NCBI GenBank assembly: GCA_037013495.1
Contig: CM072812.1
Location: 35,422,501-35,486,500 of the forward strand
Reading direction: 5' to 3'
Origin: Hippophae tibetana
Taxonomy: Eukaryota; Streptophyta; Magnoliopsida; Rosales; Elaeagnaceae
DNA length: 64,000 nt
Positions 24,793-34,900 of this stretch are shown here, one piece after another (position 1 is the first letter of the stretch; every line of letters begins with the position of its first letter). The notes beneath the pieces are model-generated. The model had not been told where the DNA came from, did no database searches, and saw nothing but the letters and a program-made list of their open reading frames with translations. Position numbers and translations under genes: made by a program.

Positions 24793-26782
24793 TGATAACT
24801 GTATTTTATATAGTTATTTTCATCTATTTTATTAATTATAATTGCTATGTTCTTAATGATTTTAGTTAATTTTAGTATAATAAATTAGTATTTACTGTTT
24901 TTTATATATTTTAATAAAATTAAATAATTTGTATCAAAAAACGTAATTAATTGCAAATTTATGTCTAAAAATATAATTTCAAATAATAGAGTTCTTAATT
25001 ACAATTTATAAAAGTCAAAAATATAATTTAAATTAAAATCGGGCTTAATTTTAATTATTAAAAGTTTAAAATTTTAATTTAAATTAGAAAAAGGCTAAAC
25101 TGTAATTAAAGAAAGTTGAAAATGTAATTTGAATTAAATTTATGGGCCAAAATGCAATTAATTAAAGTTTTATTTTTTTGTGCAGGTGAGAAGAATCCGC
25201 GCGCCATACACCACGCGCGAAACGTGGACCGTCCGATCAAAGAAGAAACAGCTATGATGCGCGCGTGCCGATCACACCCGACCAACTCGCGTGTGTGCAG
25301 GTCTCTATTTTTCACGCGGCTCAGCGCCCGAGTGGGGCCACCTGCCGCGTAGGCCGGCGTGTAGGTGAGACCCACGTGTCTGACGCGTCCAACCGCTGTC
25401 CCCCATGTTACGCGTGCCTCTGATCCCGTGCACTGATCTCTGCGTGCAACCGGATCTTCAACTAATGAAATGATGCCACGTGTCCGCACTAATCCTTTCG
25501 GCTAATCATAAAATGCCACGTGTTCCACTCTATTTTTAAGCCAATCATGTTATGACACGTGTCATGTTACGATGAGTGCGAAAGCGTAGGATCACGCCCG
25601 TGTTGTAGCCGTTGTCTCCCGTGCGCTGATGTCTCCTGCGCTCGTTTCCCGCAGCCAATTGAAATCTTCCACGTGTCCACACTAATTCTTGCAGCGAATC
25701 AGAAGCCGACACGTGGCAGTGTGAATCTAAAAAAATGAGTAGCGACGCGCATGATCCCAGTTTGCGTTTTTGATACCAGTTTGCATTTTCGATATAATTT
25801 TGTCCCCCACGCGTATTAATTAATTAATTTCTACATACCTATCTGTCCCCCACGTGTATTAAAATAATATATTTTTAAATGTATTTTTTATAAATTTGAT
25901 GTTATAAATAGGGGATAGTATGAGAGAGTAAAAAAAGTTTTGGAGATTATTTTGTGTTATTCGGTTTTGGATTGCAGAACACGCAGAAGCCATTTTTTGG
26001 CTTTTGTTGTGTTCTACGTATGCCAAATATTTGTTCTAATTGATGTTTTAATTTTCCTTCTTCTTCATCTAATTTTTCTGTATCTGTTGTAATTTTTATT
26101 TTAAATTTATGAAGTACTTTAATTTTTCTAGGGTTGCATTTGAGCTAAATTTATGATGCTTTTATTTTAATTATTTTTGAACGGTTTATAAGACGTTTGA
26201 GTTGTTTATTCTATTTTGTGTTTAATGCTTTTGATTATTTACGAATTTTATCAAATGATCCGTGACACAAAAATAAAATTAGAAGAGGCATTTTTGTGTA
26301 TATTGCTCATAGATAGAATGACATGTATGATGAAGGATAAGAATATATCCTAATTGTATGTGTGGCCATTTGGGAACTTAGAACATAATGAATCTTGGTG
26401 AATTTAATTCTCATAGGAATATAGTGAATTAATTTAACGAGGTGTGTTTATACGAGCTCGGAAGAGATGTATGAATAAAATTAGAAGTTTTCGGTTGACA
26501 AATTGAATGTACAAAAAAATATAAATCAAAAGAAAATAATATGATTTGAGTTGATTAATTTGGTGAAAAATTGCAATCCTAGATTTCTTTTCTTTTATAT
26601 TAAACTCTTTTCTTAATTTTGTTACAATCAACGAGCATTTTGGATAAAATCAGGGAGAGATAATCTTAGTACTCAACAAACTGTAGTAACAAATCTCTGT
26701 GGGAACGATAACTTACTTATCAAATTTTATTACTTGTGACCGTGTGTGCTTGCACGTTTTATGTTCTACAAAACAGACAACA
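24793..26782 (+). mobile_element. Solo LTR of a Ty3/Gypsy-type element nested in Copia, fossil
   Basis: About 1.99 kb, beginning TGATAACTG and ending GACAACA, flanked by a perfect 5-base duplication GACCT (24788-24792 and 26783-26787). It lies between the protease and integrase parts of the Copia element. There is no internal domain or second LTR, so it is a solo LTR left by recombination. A TATA box (TATAAATA, 25903-25910) on the plus strand fixes orientation. The segment CTCTGTGGGAACGATAACT near 26693 is typical of the U5 end of long plant Gypsy LTRs. A GC-rich block (25190-25720) with multiple CACGTG motifs sits upstream of the TATA box. The lineage within Gypsy is inferred only. Confidence 0.85.
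25373..25856 (+). promoter_or_regulatory. CACGTG (G-box) cluster upstream of LTR TATA box
   Basis: Seven CACGTG palindromes at 25373, 25477, 25517, 25556, 25670, 25710 and 25851, mostly in CCACGTGTCC or ACACGTGGC context, with CCAAT-like boxes between (25541 and 25655). All are upstream of TATAAATA at 25903. CACGTG with ACGTGKC context is the bZIP/ABRE and bHLH/PIF target core in plants. Two units around 25477 and 25517 look like direct repeats. It lies within the U3 part of the solo LTR. Confidence 0.7.
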
Positions 26783-26787
26783 GACCT

Positions 26788-27972
26788 CATTGACATTGGC
26801 AACATAACTCTATCTCTATTGGGTTGTATGAGAGAGATCTTTTGGGTCAAATGTCATATGATCTGTAGCTCCAGAGACGAGAATCTAATCCTCATTATCA
26901 CTATGAGTAGATATGTGAAATGCTTTACTTGAAGTACCTAGATCCTGGAAAGATTTGACCTGAGAAATAAGGGATAATGATGCATTATTGGTAGCCATAG
27001 TGGCTCTCCCAATGGTGTCCCATTTCTTCCGTGCTTGAAGATCATTCCACCACTCTGGATACCCATGTAGTTTGAAACAATTCTTACGGGTGTGTTTGGA
27101 GTTTCCGCAATGACCACATTTTATGTCAACAGAAGATGGATTTCCCATGGATTTCTTGCTACCCAAAAAAAGGGTTCCTTGTTTTGGTGGCATCGGATTA
27201 TGGTGTCCCTTGATCCCTTTGAACATCATAACTACTCCGGGAGTCGTATCTGCACCCGTGATCATCACGGTCTGCTCTTCCCTACGGATGAATCCATAGG
27301 CTTGTTCCACCGTAGGGAATGGTTTGATTTGAAGCACATCACTTCTAGTTTTATCTAGTCTGTCATCAAATCTATCGAGGAAGGTATACACTCGATCTTC
27401 TTGTATGATGAAATTGTATTTTTGTATGTCAGTCGCACACTCGATTGGGTTAGGACGACGGAAATCAATTTCTCGCCATAACCCTTGAAGGTCATTGTAG
27501 TATTTTCCAAGGATCCACCCGTCTGCTTCATATGAGTAAGTCGACAATGGAGATCATACACTTGAGACGTGTCTGTCCCATCATAGTAGGTTGTAGTAGT
27601 TGAATCCCAAACTTATTTCGTAGTTAAGAATCAGATAAAATTTGCAATCAAATAGGGGTCCATTGAATTGATTAACCATCCCTTGACAATAGAATTTTCA
27701 ATGCGCCATTTCCTGAATGATGGGTTGGTTTCGGCAGGTTGATGAGAATCCCTATTAATATATCCCAGTTTGTCTTTGCCAGAGATATACATCTCCACCA
27801 TTTGGGACCACAAGGCATAGTTGGATCATTCCAACTTGATACTAATGGGAATAGTCGACGCTTCAATTAGCAGAGGTTGTGAGGCGGTCTAAGCTCTAGT
27901 TTAAACTTCAATCATTTTTGTAGTTAGATCATTCAATATAGAATTTGTGGTTAAATCTCTAGATTCTGCCAT
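26788..27972 (-). pseudogene. Copia gag and start of protease, fossil
   Basis: The minus-strand ATG at 27970-27972 begins [11 protein letters not shown]. Downstream come a UBN2/gag-like core (WSQMVEMYISGKDKLGYI, KGWLINSMDPYL), the zinc knuckle CGHCGNSKHTRKNCFKLHG and, at the end, the protease motif SGATDHMTF. A few breaks are present. The protease is cut by the nested solo LTR. Confidence 0.85.
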
Positions 27973-28117
27973 GAAATCTATCAATTCGTCTGTACACCAG
28001 CCAAATATATACAGAATATATATAACTATAACCCTAATTCATTTTCTCTATTCGTGCAGCCCTCATACGAAACAATGCTTTTCTTCTACTACCTTCTACG
28101 TTCCTGTCGTCCACGCC

Positions 28118-28393
28118 ATGGGTAAGGGAGCTGGAAGTTTCAGTAAGAAAAGGGACAAAATCCACACTCTCTACGTGATGTGTGGTCGTCGTAGCTTCCA
28201 CCTTCAGAAGAGTCGTTGTTCGGCTTATGCTTTCCTAGTTACACGTAGGAGGAAGTTTAATTGGAGTGAAAAAGAAATCTGAACAAAGACCACTGGAGCT
28301 GGAAGGATGAGGTACCTTCACACTGTTCCTCCCAGATTCAAGAGTGGATTTAGAGAGGGCACTCAAACGCCACCAAGGAACAAGGGAGAGTAA
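28118..28393 (+). pseudogene. Captured ribosomal protein eL37 copy (intronless), decayed
   Basis: The plus strand reads [43 protein letters not shown] and then [19 protein letters not shown] and REGTQ, ending in a stop at 28391-28393. This is the whole of eL37 (family pattern [44 protein letters not shown]). The CXXC-type zinc ligands are only partly kept and the frame is interrupted, so it is not functional. Sequence like the eL37 5' UTR (a CT-rich stretch and TCGTCCACGCC) precedes the ATG. No intron is present although plant eL37 genes have introns, so it derives from mRNA. It lies antisense within the Copia leader between the primer-binding site and gag. Confidence 0.85.
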
Positions 28394-28596
28394 CAGCAAC
28401 AACTATTGTTGTTGGAAAGAAGCCAGAAAACTTCAAAGCTATTGTTTCCTCACACAATTTTCATAACAACCCATCAGTAGAGGCTATAGGCAATCTCGTT
28501 GCTAGGATTCAGGCAACTGGAGTTGATATTGTAAAGATTGCCACTATTGCATTAGACATTACAGATTGTGCTCAGATTTTCCATATAACAGTGTAG
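28394..28596 (+). pseudogene. Captured dehydroquinate dehydratase/shikimate dehydrogenase fragment
   Basis: Immediately after the eL37 stop, an open plus-strand segment of about 65 residues reads IVVGKKPENFKAIVSSHNF, HNNPSVEAIGNLVARIQATG and VDIVKIATIALDITDCAQIF. This matches the dehydroquinase domain of plant bifunctional DHD/SDH in the shikimate pathway (SSHNYxxTPSVEEL, VARIQxTGADIVKIATTA). It is an internal piece without start or catalytic ends and no intron is visible. The abrupt join to eL37 suggests template switching during reverse transcription. Non-functional. Confidence 0.85.
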
Positions 28597-28809
28597 CCAA
28601 ATGAACACATGTAAACAATCTGTGACCTCGACGTTGTTTATTACTGCTACGGTAGACAGAACTGAAACGTAGAGATTGCAATGGTTCCAACGAGTAAACC
28701 AAAATGGCCACCCCAGATCAACCACACCAGATCGACCAAACCAGCCAAACTAGGTGTAGAGAGGAACATAAACCAACTCAACAGGTAGCTATCTAGGTAG
28801 CAATAACTT
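28597..28809 (-). other. Copia leader between captured fragments and primer-binding site
   Basis: No coding similarity on either strand. It reads as element leader, running up to the primer-binding site at 28810. Confidence 0.5.
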
Positions 28810-28821
28810 GCTCTGATACCA
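28810..28821 (-). other. Copia primer-binding site (initiator tRNA-Met)
   Basis: The minus strand reads TGGTATCAGAGC, complementary to the 3' part of plant initiator tRNA-Met as in most Copia elements, directly adjacent to the 5' LTR. Confidence 0.92.
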
Positions 28822-29073
28822 TGACAAATATTGTCATTTCTGTTAATTATTAATTGTTTCATATATTTCTTCTCTATTTTTGTACAAAAGTATTCATCTA
28901 TGTATACTAAGGAAACAAAAATTAAACTCTAACGCTAGTGGCAGCTGCACACATGGAAGTTGTTGCACACCCACACTTTTCGACTCCACTAAATACTATT
29001 ATTTGTCATCCTTTATTCTACTAAACATTAGTGTCTGTCACTGCTGCATCATGCACCACAACACACGCCAAAA
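28822..29073 (-). repeat. Copia 5' LTR
   Basis: 252 bases, partner of 21362-21612. The target duplication GTATT follows at 29074-29078. The primer-binding site abuts the inner end. Confidence 0.9.
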
Positions 29074-29390
29074 GTATTGACATGCTTCAAATGGTTGATG
29101 AGTCCTCAATAAAGTCTTTATGTATAATAGAAGATTTTTTAGTGAAGGTTGATAAGCTTATATTATCGGTTGATTTTGTCGTGTTGGACATAGAAGAAGA
29201 CCAAAGATAACCATAGACCTTTTTTTAACAACATGTTAAGTTTTAATTGGTGTTTAAAAAGGAGCTTATCATGTTAGTTCAATATAAGAAAGTGGTGTTT
29301 CAAGTGTTAATTTTAATAACTCTTCCAATTAATCCAATGATGACAACTGAATGATGGTGGATTTGAAGGATAGAAAAGAGAAAGAGAATT

Positions 29391-30002
29391 GTGGTGAAAG
29401 AAGTATATCTTATAAAGTATCCGATCAATCATTATTTAGATTAATGTTAGATCACTATAATGATAACATATAAGATATTATTTAGAGTGAAAAATAAATA
29501 AAATAACTATAAATAAATGATTGTATTATATATTATATAGCATGATTATTACTAGAATGACTTCTAATCGATTTTAAAAAACTACTTTTAGAATATTTAA
29601 TATACGTTCTAAAAGAATTGTTTTTAATATACGTAAGGCCAGCTCGTATTTCCCGAAACACAGAGTTCGACACCCTTTCGGTCGTCGTCGTTTCAGTTTA
29701 GCCTTCGCCTATCAAGTCCACCAGCTGTCACTGTTCCAGTCAGCCACCATATATCCAGTGCTCCAGCGTACGCTCGCGTCAGCTCGAAGCCAGCCTCGCG
29801 TACGCTGCGGGTTGCAAGCCAATCCTCGCCACAAATAATATTTACAGCTATATTGATTCCCACTTTTGCTATTTATCTGGCAAATTCTGCTTATCCTCTT
29901 CATCTTTGTTCACTGATTTTCTCTTTCACTTTTGATGTTTTGATTACTCTCTTTTTCTTTAATCTTCTTTCAAAGTTACAATCTTTTTGAGGATTTCATT
30001 TC
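29391..30002. other. Intergenic DNA with GC-rich patch before a SUS fragment
   Basis: AT-rich to about 29630, then a GC-richer patch (29640-29840) with repeated CGTACGCT/CGCGT motifs, then a pyrimidine-rich stretch leading into the sucrose synthase-like fragment. It could be that fragment's former leader. No ORF here is convincing. Confidence 0.35.
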
Positions 30003-30380
30003 ATAATGATGGACAGAATCAAGACACTCTAGCTGCTTGCTGCAATGAACTTGTTTCTCTGCTTTCTAGGTTTGGATCTTTGTTGCATTTTTTTATAATA
30101 TAATAAATAACGAATTGGGTTTGCATGTTTTGACCTTGCCTAGTTTTCAGATTGGGATTGTCACACCAAAGATATAATTTTTTGTCAATAAATAAGAGTT
30201 TTGATTTAGGTTTTGAGAAATTGACTTGGGACGTTGTTTTGGTTTTGTTGATTAGGTCAGGGTAAAACTATATTGCAGCCACATCATCCGACTGATGAGC
30301 TAAACAATGTCCTCAAAGGAGATGAAGGAATGAACAAGGTAAAAGATAGTCCCTTTAGTAAAGTCTTTCAGTTTGCATAG
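30003..30380 (+). pseudogene. Sucrose synthase N-terminal fragment with an intron
   Basis: Two exon-like pieces of a sucrose synthase (UDP-glucose + fructose to/from sucrose, cytosolic). Piece 1 (about 30011-30069) reads QDTLAACCNELVSLLSR. Piece 2 (30256-30380) reads GQGKTILQPHHPTDELNNVL, KGDEGMN and DSPFSKVF, then a stop at 30378-30380. These match the N-terminal regulatory domain of plant SUS (TLxAHRNExxxLLSRYVGQGKGILQPHHLIDEL). Between them is a 186-base stretch with GT and AG ends at the position of a known SUS intron. No start codon in frame and no later exons were found, so this is a genomic fragment of at most 60 residues, probably carried here by a transposon or left by deletion. Confidence 0.75.
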
Positions 30381-31919
30381 GTCAGTTTGCCTATGTCTCC
30401 TTTTTCTTCCTTTGACCATTAAATTTCCAAAAGTTTCCATTGGATTTGAGTCATTTGACATTGTATTCGAGATATGAGAAATTATACATTACTCTTACTG
30501 ACGTGGTATTTTATGTAAATGAAATTTAAGAGCAGCGTAATTATTTTTTTTAAGGAAAATACCCAATACTTTATAGAGAAAATCAATATGACGGACACGA
30601 ATATATTGCAAAAATAATAAATAACATGAGGTACTCAAGTAGTCAGGTTAATGCTGTTATGGAAGCTTTATTTTCATTAAAGTGGATTATTAGTATAATT
30701 GAAATTTAATGTTTTTTCTTTTTTAACTTTTTAAATTAGGCGTTTTAAAACTTAATCGTATGTGTATGTGTTTTTTTTTTGGGGTGCAAATTGGCTGTAT
30801 TTGCTAAATATGCTTCAATTTGTGTATAAGAAATTGAGAATTTCAATGGAATTTCTGAATTTTTTGGTATGAATTGTTGTTTATAATGTATTAATAATGT
30901 AGAAAATACTCAATATAGAAGACACAAGTTAAGGATTCTAATGCTTCAAGTTTTGAAGGAGTTATCTCATCCTTCATTTGCTTTTGTTCTTCTTTTGTGC
31001 ATATTGGAGGTAATATTCAGGTTAATTTGAGGTGAAAAACTTTGATATCTCTTGTTAATATTTAGGTTGTTTATTGTAGTTTATGCTTTATTTAGAAACT
31101 TTGTGATATATATGACTATTTTTGAATATTGTAATGATGATGGATTCTATGAAATGAATTGGATATGGCCGGACTCAATGATGTAATACTTATTACTTAG
31201 GTTAAAATGTTATAGTCATGACATACGTATTCCTTCCATGTATGGTGAAATTTTTAATTTTAAATGCTCTATTCTATATGTACATGCCATGATTTTATGA
31301 ATTTATATGCTTATTTTGAGAAATGTAGATTTCATGCATTGATGATTTATGTGTCTATAACAAATTTTATAATCTATTTAGTTTTATAATTTACTTTAGT
31401 GTTTCTTGAGTCAAAATCCTAGTTGCTATTTAATTGGAGATAAAATTGAAGTCTTTTTTGAGTCATTTTAGTTTTTCAAGACAACATTGATTATTTAAGT
31501 TATCCCTTTTTAAGCTTTTATATTAACTTTTTATTTTATTTGACCTATATGTTAACCTAGCTTAAATGATAAATCTCATTTACCTTTTACACCATTAGTT
31601 GAGTTTTTTTTATTGTGTTATGTGTTGGCCTTAGTGTGTTTTGAAAATGTGTAGTTTACGTTCTTAGGAAAGAGATAATAATTAAATAAATGAAGTTACA
31701 AAATAAGAGAGCTACACCCAAAGAATAAGAAAATACATAGAAAATATAGAATAAGAAAAAAAGAAAATAAAATGATTGAGTGGGAGTGTAGTTCTCACCA
31801 AAAAAACAAAATACTAATGAGTAAAGTTTGGAAAATGTAGTGAGAATGACCTAAGTTTGAGGATATATCGCTTGTAGATAGGAGCTCATTGATTTATTGT
31901 ATTTATTTGGTTATTAAAG
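30381..31919. other. AT-rich intergenic DNA
   Basis: No further sucrose synthase exons, RNA genes or repeat ends recognised. The stretch ends at the hAT target-site duplication. Confidence 0.45.
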
Positions 31920-31927
31920 GGTGTGTT

Positions 31928-34900
31928 TAGGGATGGGCAAAAAAACTACGGGTTCAGTTATCCGCAGATAATTGCCCTGACGGTTCGGTTTTTAATCGTT
32001 TAATTTTAGGGATGGATTCAGTTTTGGGTAAAAACCAAACATAAAGGAGCGGGTACAGTTTGGTTACGATTATACTCAAAACTGTACTCGTCTGTACCCG
32101 AAATTAATTAATTATCTTTAAATAAATTATATATTAATTAAGATTTATTTATTTTTAACCTAATATATAAACCTAATTTATCAGATTCCTAAATCCTAAC
32201 TCTTTCTGTGCCTCAGTTTCTCTCATTTTCTTCCATCTGTAGATCTGCTCAGTTCCCTCATAGCGTCGCCTCGTCGCCAACCATAGCCGCAGTCGCCAGT
32301 CGCCATTCGCTGCATCTTCTTCGGTTGTCTCCAGTCGTTGCGTCTTCGCCAATCGTCACCAGTCGTTGTGTCTTCTTCGGTCGTCTCCAATCGGTGCGTC
32401 TTTTTCGATCTTCGCCAGTCGTCAGTTCCCTCCGTCTCGTCACCATTCATAGCGCCATATCATCGCCATTTACAGCACCAATCGTCGCCATTCACAGCGC
32501 CAGTCATCTCTACCGCTCTCGGATGTACGCTTGTCACCAGCTTGTTATCCCTTCTTCTTCGTGGTCTCATTAGGTAAGTGTTTCATTTTCTCGTATGAAG
32601 CAGATCTATTGGTGGCTGTCTCGCTATGATATTTTTACTACTCTATTTCTTGAGCAAAATTGGGTAATGTATTACTCTATTAAACTGTTAATTTTCAAAA
32701 ATAATGAAACTATCGTTAAAGTTCACCTTATTTTAAACAGTCCAAGTCAATATTTTTTAGAGTTAATTTGGGTCTGTCTATAATTTGCATAGGTTGGATC
32801 GCGCCAATACATTGTCTTTCCAGGACGATTTATTTATACTCAGAGGCTCTTCTTCAACTTAATTTTTTTGTTATTCGATACTCTAAGCCTGTCACAACTT
32901 GCACAAAAATTACAATTCTTTCTTAATATTTCATGCATGTTTTTGTGCACGAGTAATTAAGTATGCAAGCCTTTATATTTCTTTTGCCTTTATATTGGGT
33001 TACTTCATTTATGAAACCTTGATCATTGTAACTATGGTGTTGTATTTATTGAACCATTATTATGTGCATCCATCTTACTTGAAAATGAACTACTTGGAAA
33101 GGAAATCCTCATGACTCTATCATTTGTTAAGCATGGTGGAAAGTGAAAACTAGTGTAGTAAAGTCTTCATGAGTAATAGGTTTTCAAGTCTTGACAATAT
33201 GTAGTTTCTTGCATGATCTTTTACTATTTGTGGGGTAGATTAGCTTATTAGCGCTGCCCAGTAACTATGTTGTTGACCTTATTCTGGTTCATTGATTTTT
33301 GCTGCTTTTACCTATGATTTTAAGATTGGAATCTTGTGTAGATTATTCTAAACACGGTTTTATAATCCTGCTCCTTATGATTTGGTTTGGTTATGATTAT
33401 GATCCAATCATGCAGCCACGTACCAGGATAAGGATCACTGTCATTAGAGGCTATCAAGACTATCCAACGACGACACTTGAATCATAGGCTTAATTAAGGA
33501 GGTTTGTGTGATGACGATTTAAATTTGAATATCTTGTGTAGCAAATATTCTTTTTTGATTTTCTGTATGTAAAGTAGCATGATCTTTTATCAATTCATAG
33601 TGTATATAGTAAAATCTTATTATCGATTCATATTGAATATGAAATATAGTATGATAATAAATTTTTATCATGTCTTGTAGTTAGAGATTTGTGAAGAAGA
33701 CAGAAACTTTAAATATCATGACAAGTGAATATGTTGAAAAAGTAATGTGAGATAATAGAAGTATATGTATATTTTTATATATATGAATTTAAATTTTGAA
33801 AGTTATTTTTTCAGAATGTTTCACCACAATCATCTCAAGGAGTAAATGACATTGAACTTAATGTGGAGGTAACAAGTGGTGGAACTTCAAGTGACGATCA
33901 ACATACAAATGTTCCTCTCCTTACATCAACCTCTTTACCTGAAAATACACAAAATCAACCATCAAATGAATGTAGTGAGGAAGAAGATGGAAATGCTAAA
34001 TTAAAGTCTGAAGCATGGTTCATTTTGATAGGAAGAAAATTAATGAGATATGGAAGGCAATATGTAATTATTACGGAAAACAGTTAGGAAGTGATACAAG
34101 GAATGAGACATCTAATTTGAAAGCGCATACAAAAGGTTGTCCATTCAAACGACAAGAAAGGGATATCAGTCAATCATTGTTAAATCCTAACAAGAAAAAA
34201 GATATAATTGAATTAGGACATTGGAATTTTGATTCTCAAGTTTCTCATGATAAATGTGCAAAAATGATAATTCTACACGAGTATCTTCTTAGTATTGTTG
34301 AGCATTATGGATTTAGGGAGTATTCACATTCATTACAACCAATATGAAAGCCTATTTCTCGGGCGACAGAGAGACATTATAAAGATTTATAATGTTGAGA
34401 AAAAAAATGATGGATATGTTGGAGAACAACAAAAGTCGTGTTGCACTCACGAGTGATACGTAGAAGTCTGGAAATCAAAACAAAGGATTCATGGCTATAA
34501 CTTGTCATTTCATTGATGACAATTGGTATTTGCATAGTAAAATAATAAGGTAATTTTTAAGTTTATTGTTGAAATTTATACAATTCCTATTAAATATTTT
34601 TTTAGAGATTTGATATATTAAATGATTGTATATAACAATTTTATTGTTACTATATAATTTTTTATAGGTTTATATATGTTCATCCTCCACACAATGCTGC
34701 AATTATTGGTCAAGAATTAATGTGTTGCTTTTTGGATTGGAACATTGATCGTAAGATTTCAACCTTAACTTTAGATAATTTTTCTAATAATGATTCATTG
34801 TTACTCGATTTGTTAGATTTATTAGATAGAACTTCAATGTTATTGTATGGAGATATTTTTCACATGCGTTGTGCTGCTCACATATTAAACTTGGTAGTAA

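Larger units (their letters stand above)
21362..29073 (-). mobile_element. Ty1/Copia LTR retrotransposon, complete-ended but decayed
   Basis: LTRs at 21362-21612 (3' LTR) and 28822-29073 (5' LTR) flank a domain order of gag, protease, integrase, reverse transcriptase and RNase H on the minus strand, which is the Copia order. The flanking 5-base duplication GTATT (21357-21361 and 29074-29078) marks the insertion site in a Gypsy remnant. The primer-binding site (minus-strand TGGTATCAGAGC) abuts the 5' LTR, and a purine tract abuts the 3' LTR. LTR identity is roughly 86% by eye, suggesting several million years. Coding parts are broken roughly ten times, so it is inactive. It contains a nested solo LTR (24793-26782) and captured host gene pieces (28118-28596). 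Without the nested LTR it would be about 5.7 kb. Confidence 0.92.
21180..29390 (+). mobile_element. Ty3/Gypsy pol remnant split by a Copia insertion, fossil
   Basis: Plus-strand protease-region similarity on both sides of the Copia element. On the left (about 21200-21361) is an ANINLMPKNVFMKLGLG segment, the ALCDLGASINLMP pattern of Athila/TAT proteases. On the right (about 29079-29390) are DFVVLDIEEDQR and a following piece like IILGRPFL and ALIDVQKGEL. The two parts are consecutive in the Gypsy polyprotein, so one fragment was split when Copia landed. Old, with several breaks. Only a small part of pol is recognisable and no LTRs of its own were identified. Confidence 0.65.

Noticed and set aside
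25106-25489. A 127-residue minus-strand open frame in the GC-rich block of the solo LTR
   Set aside because: Low stop density comes from high GC content. The stretch is the U3 promoter part of an LTR and has no protein similarity.
28118-28282. eL37-like frame considered as a functional ribosomal protein gene
   Set aside because: It is intronless, interrupted, antisense within the leader of a retrotransposon and joined to another gene fragment.
32208-32577. Open frames of up to 121 residues near the left part of the hAT element
   Set aside because: Simple TCGTCGCC/TCTTCGG-type repeats keep several frames open on both strands. It sits where the hAT leader should be.
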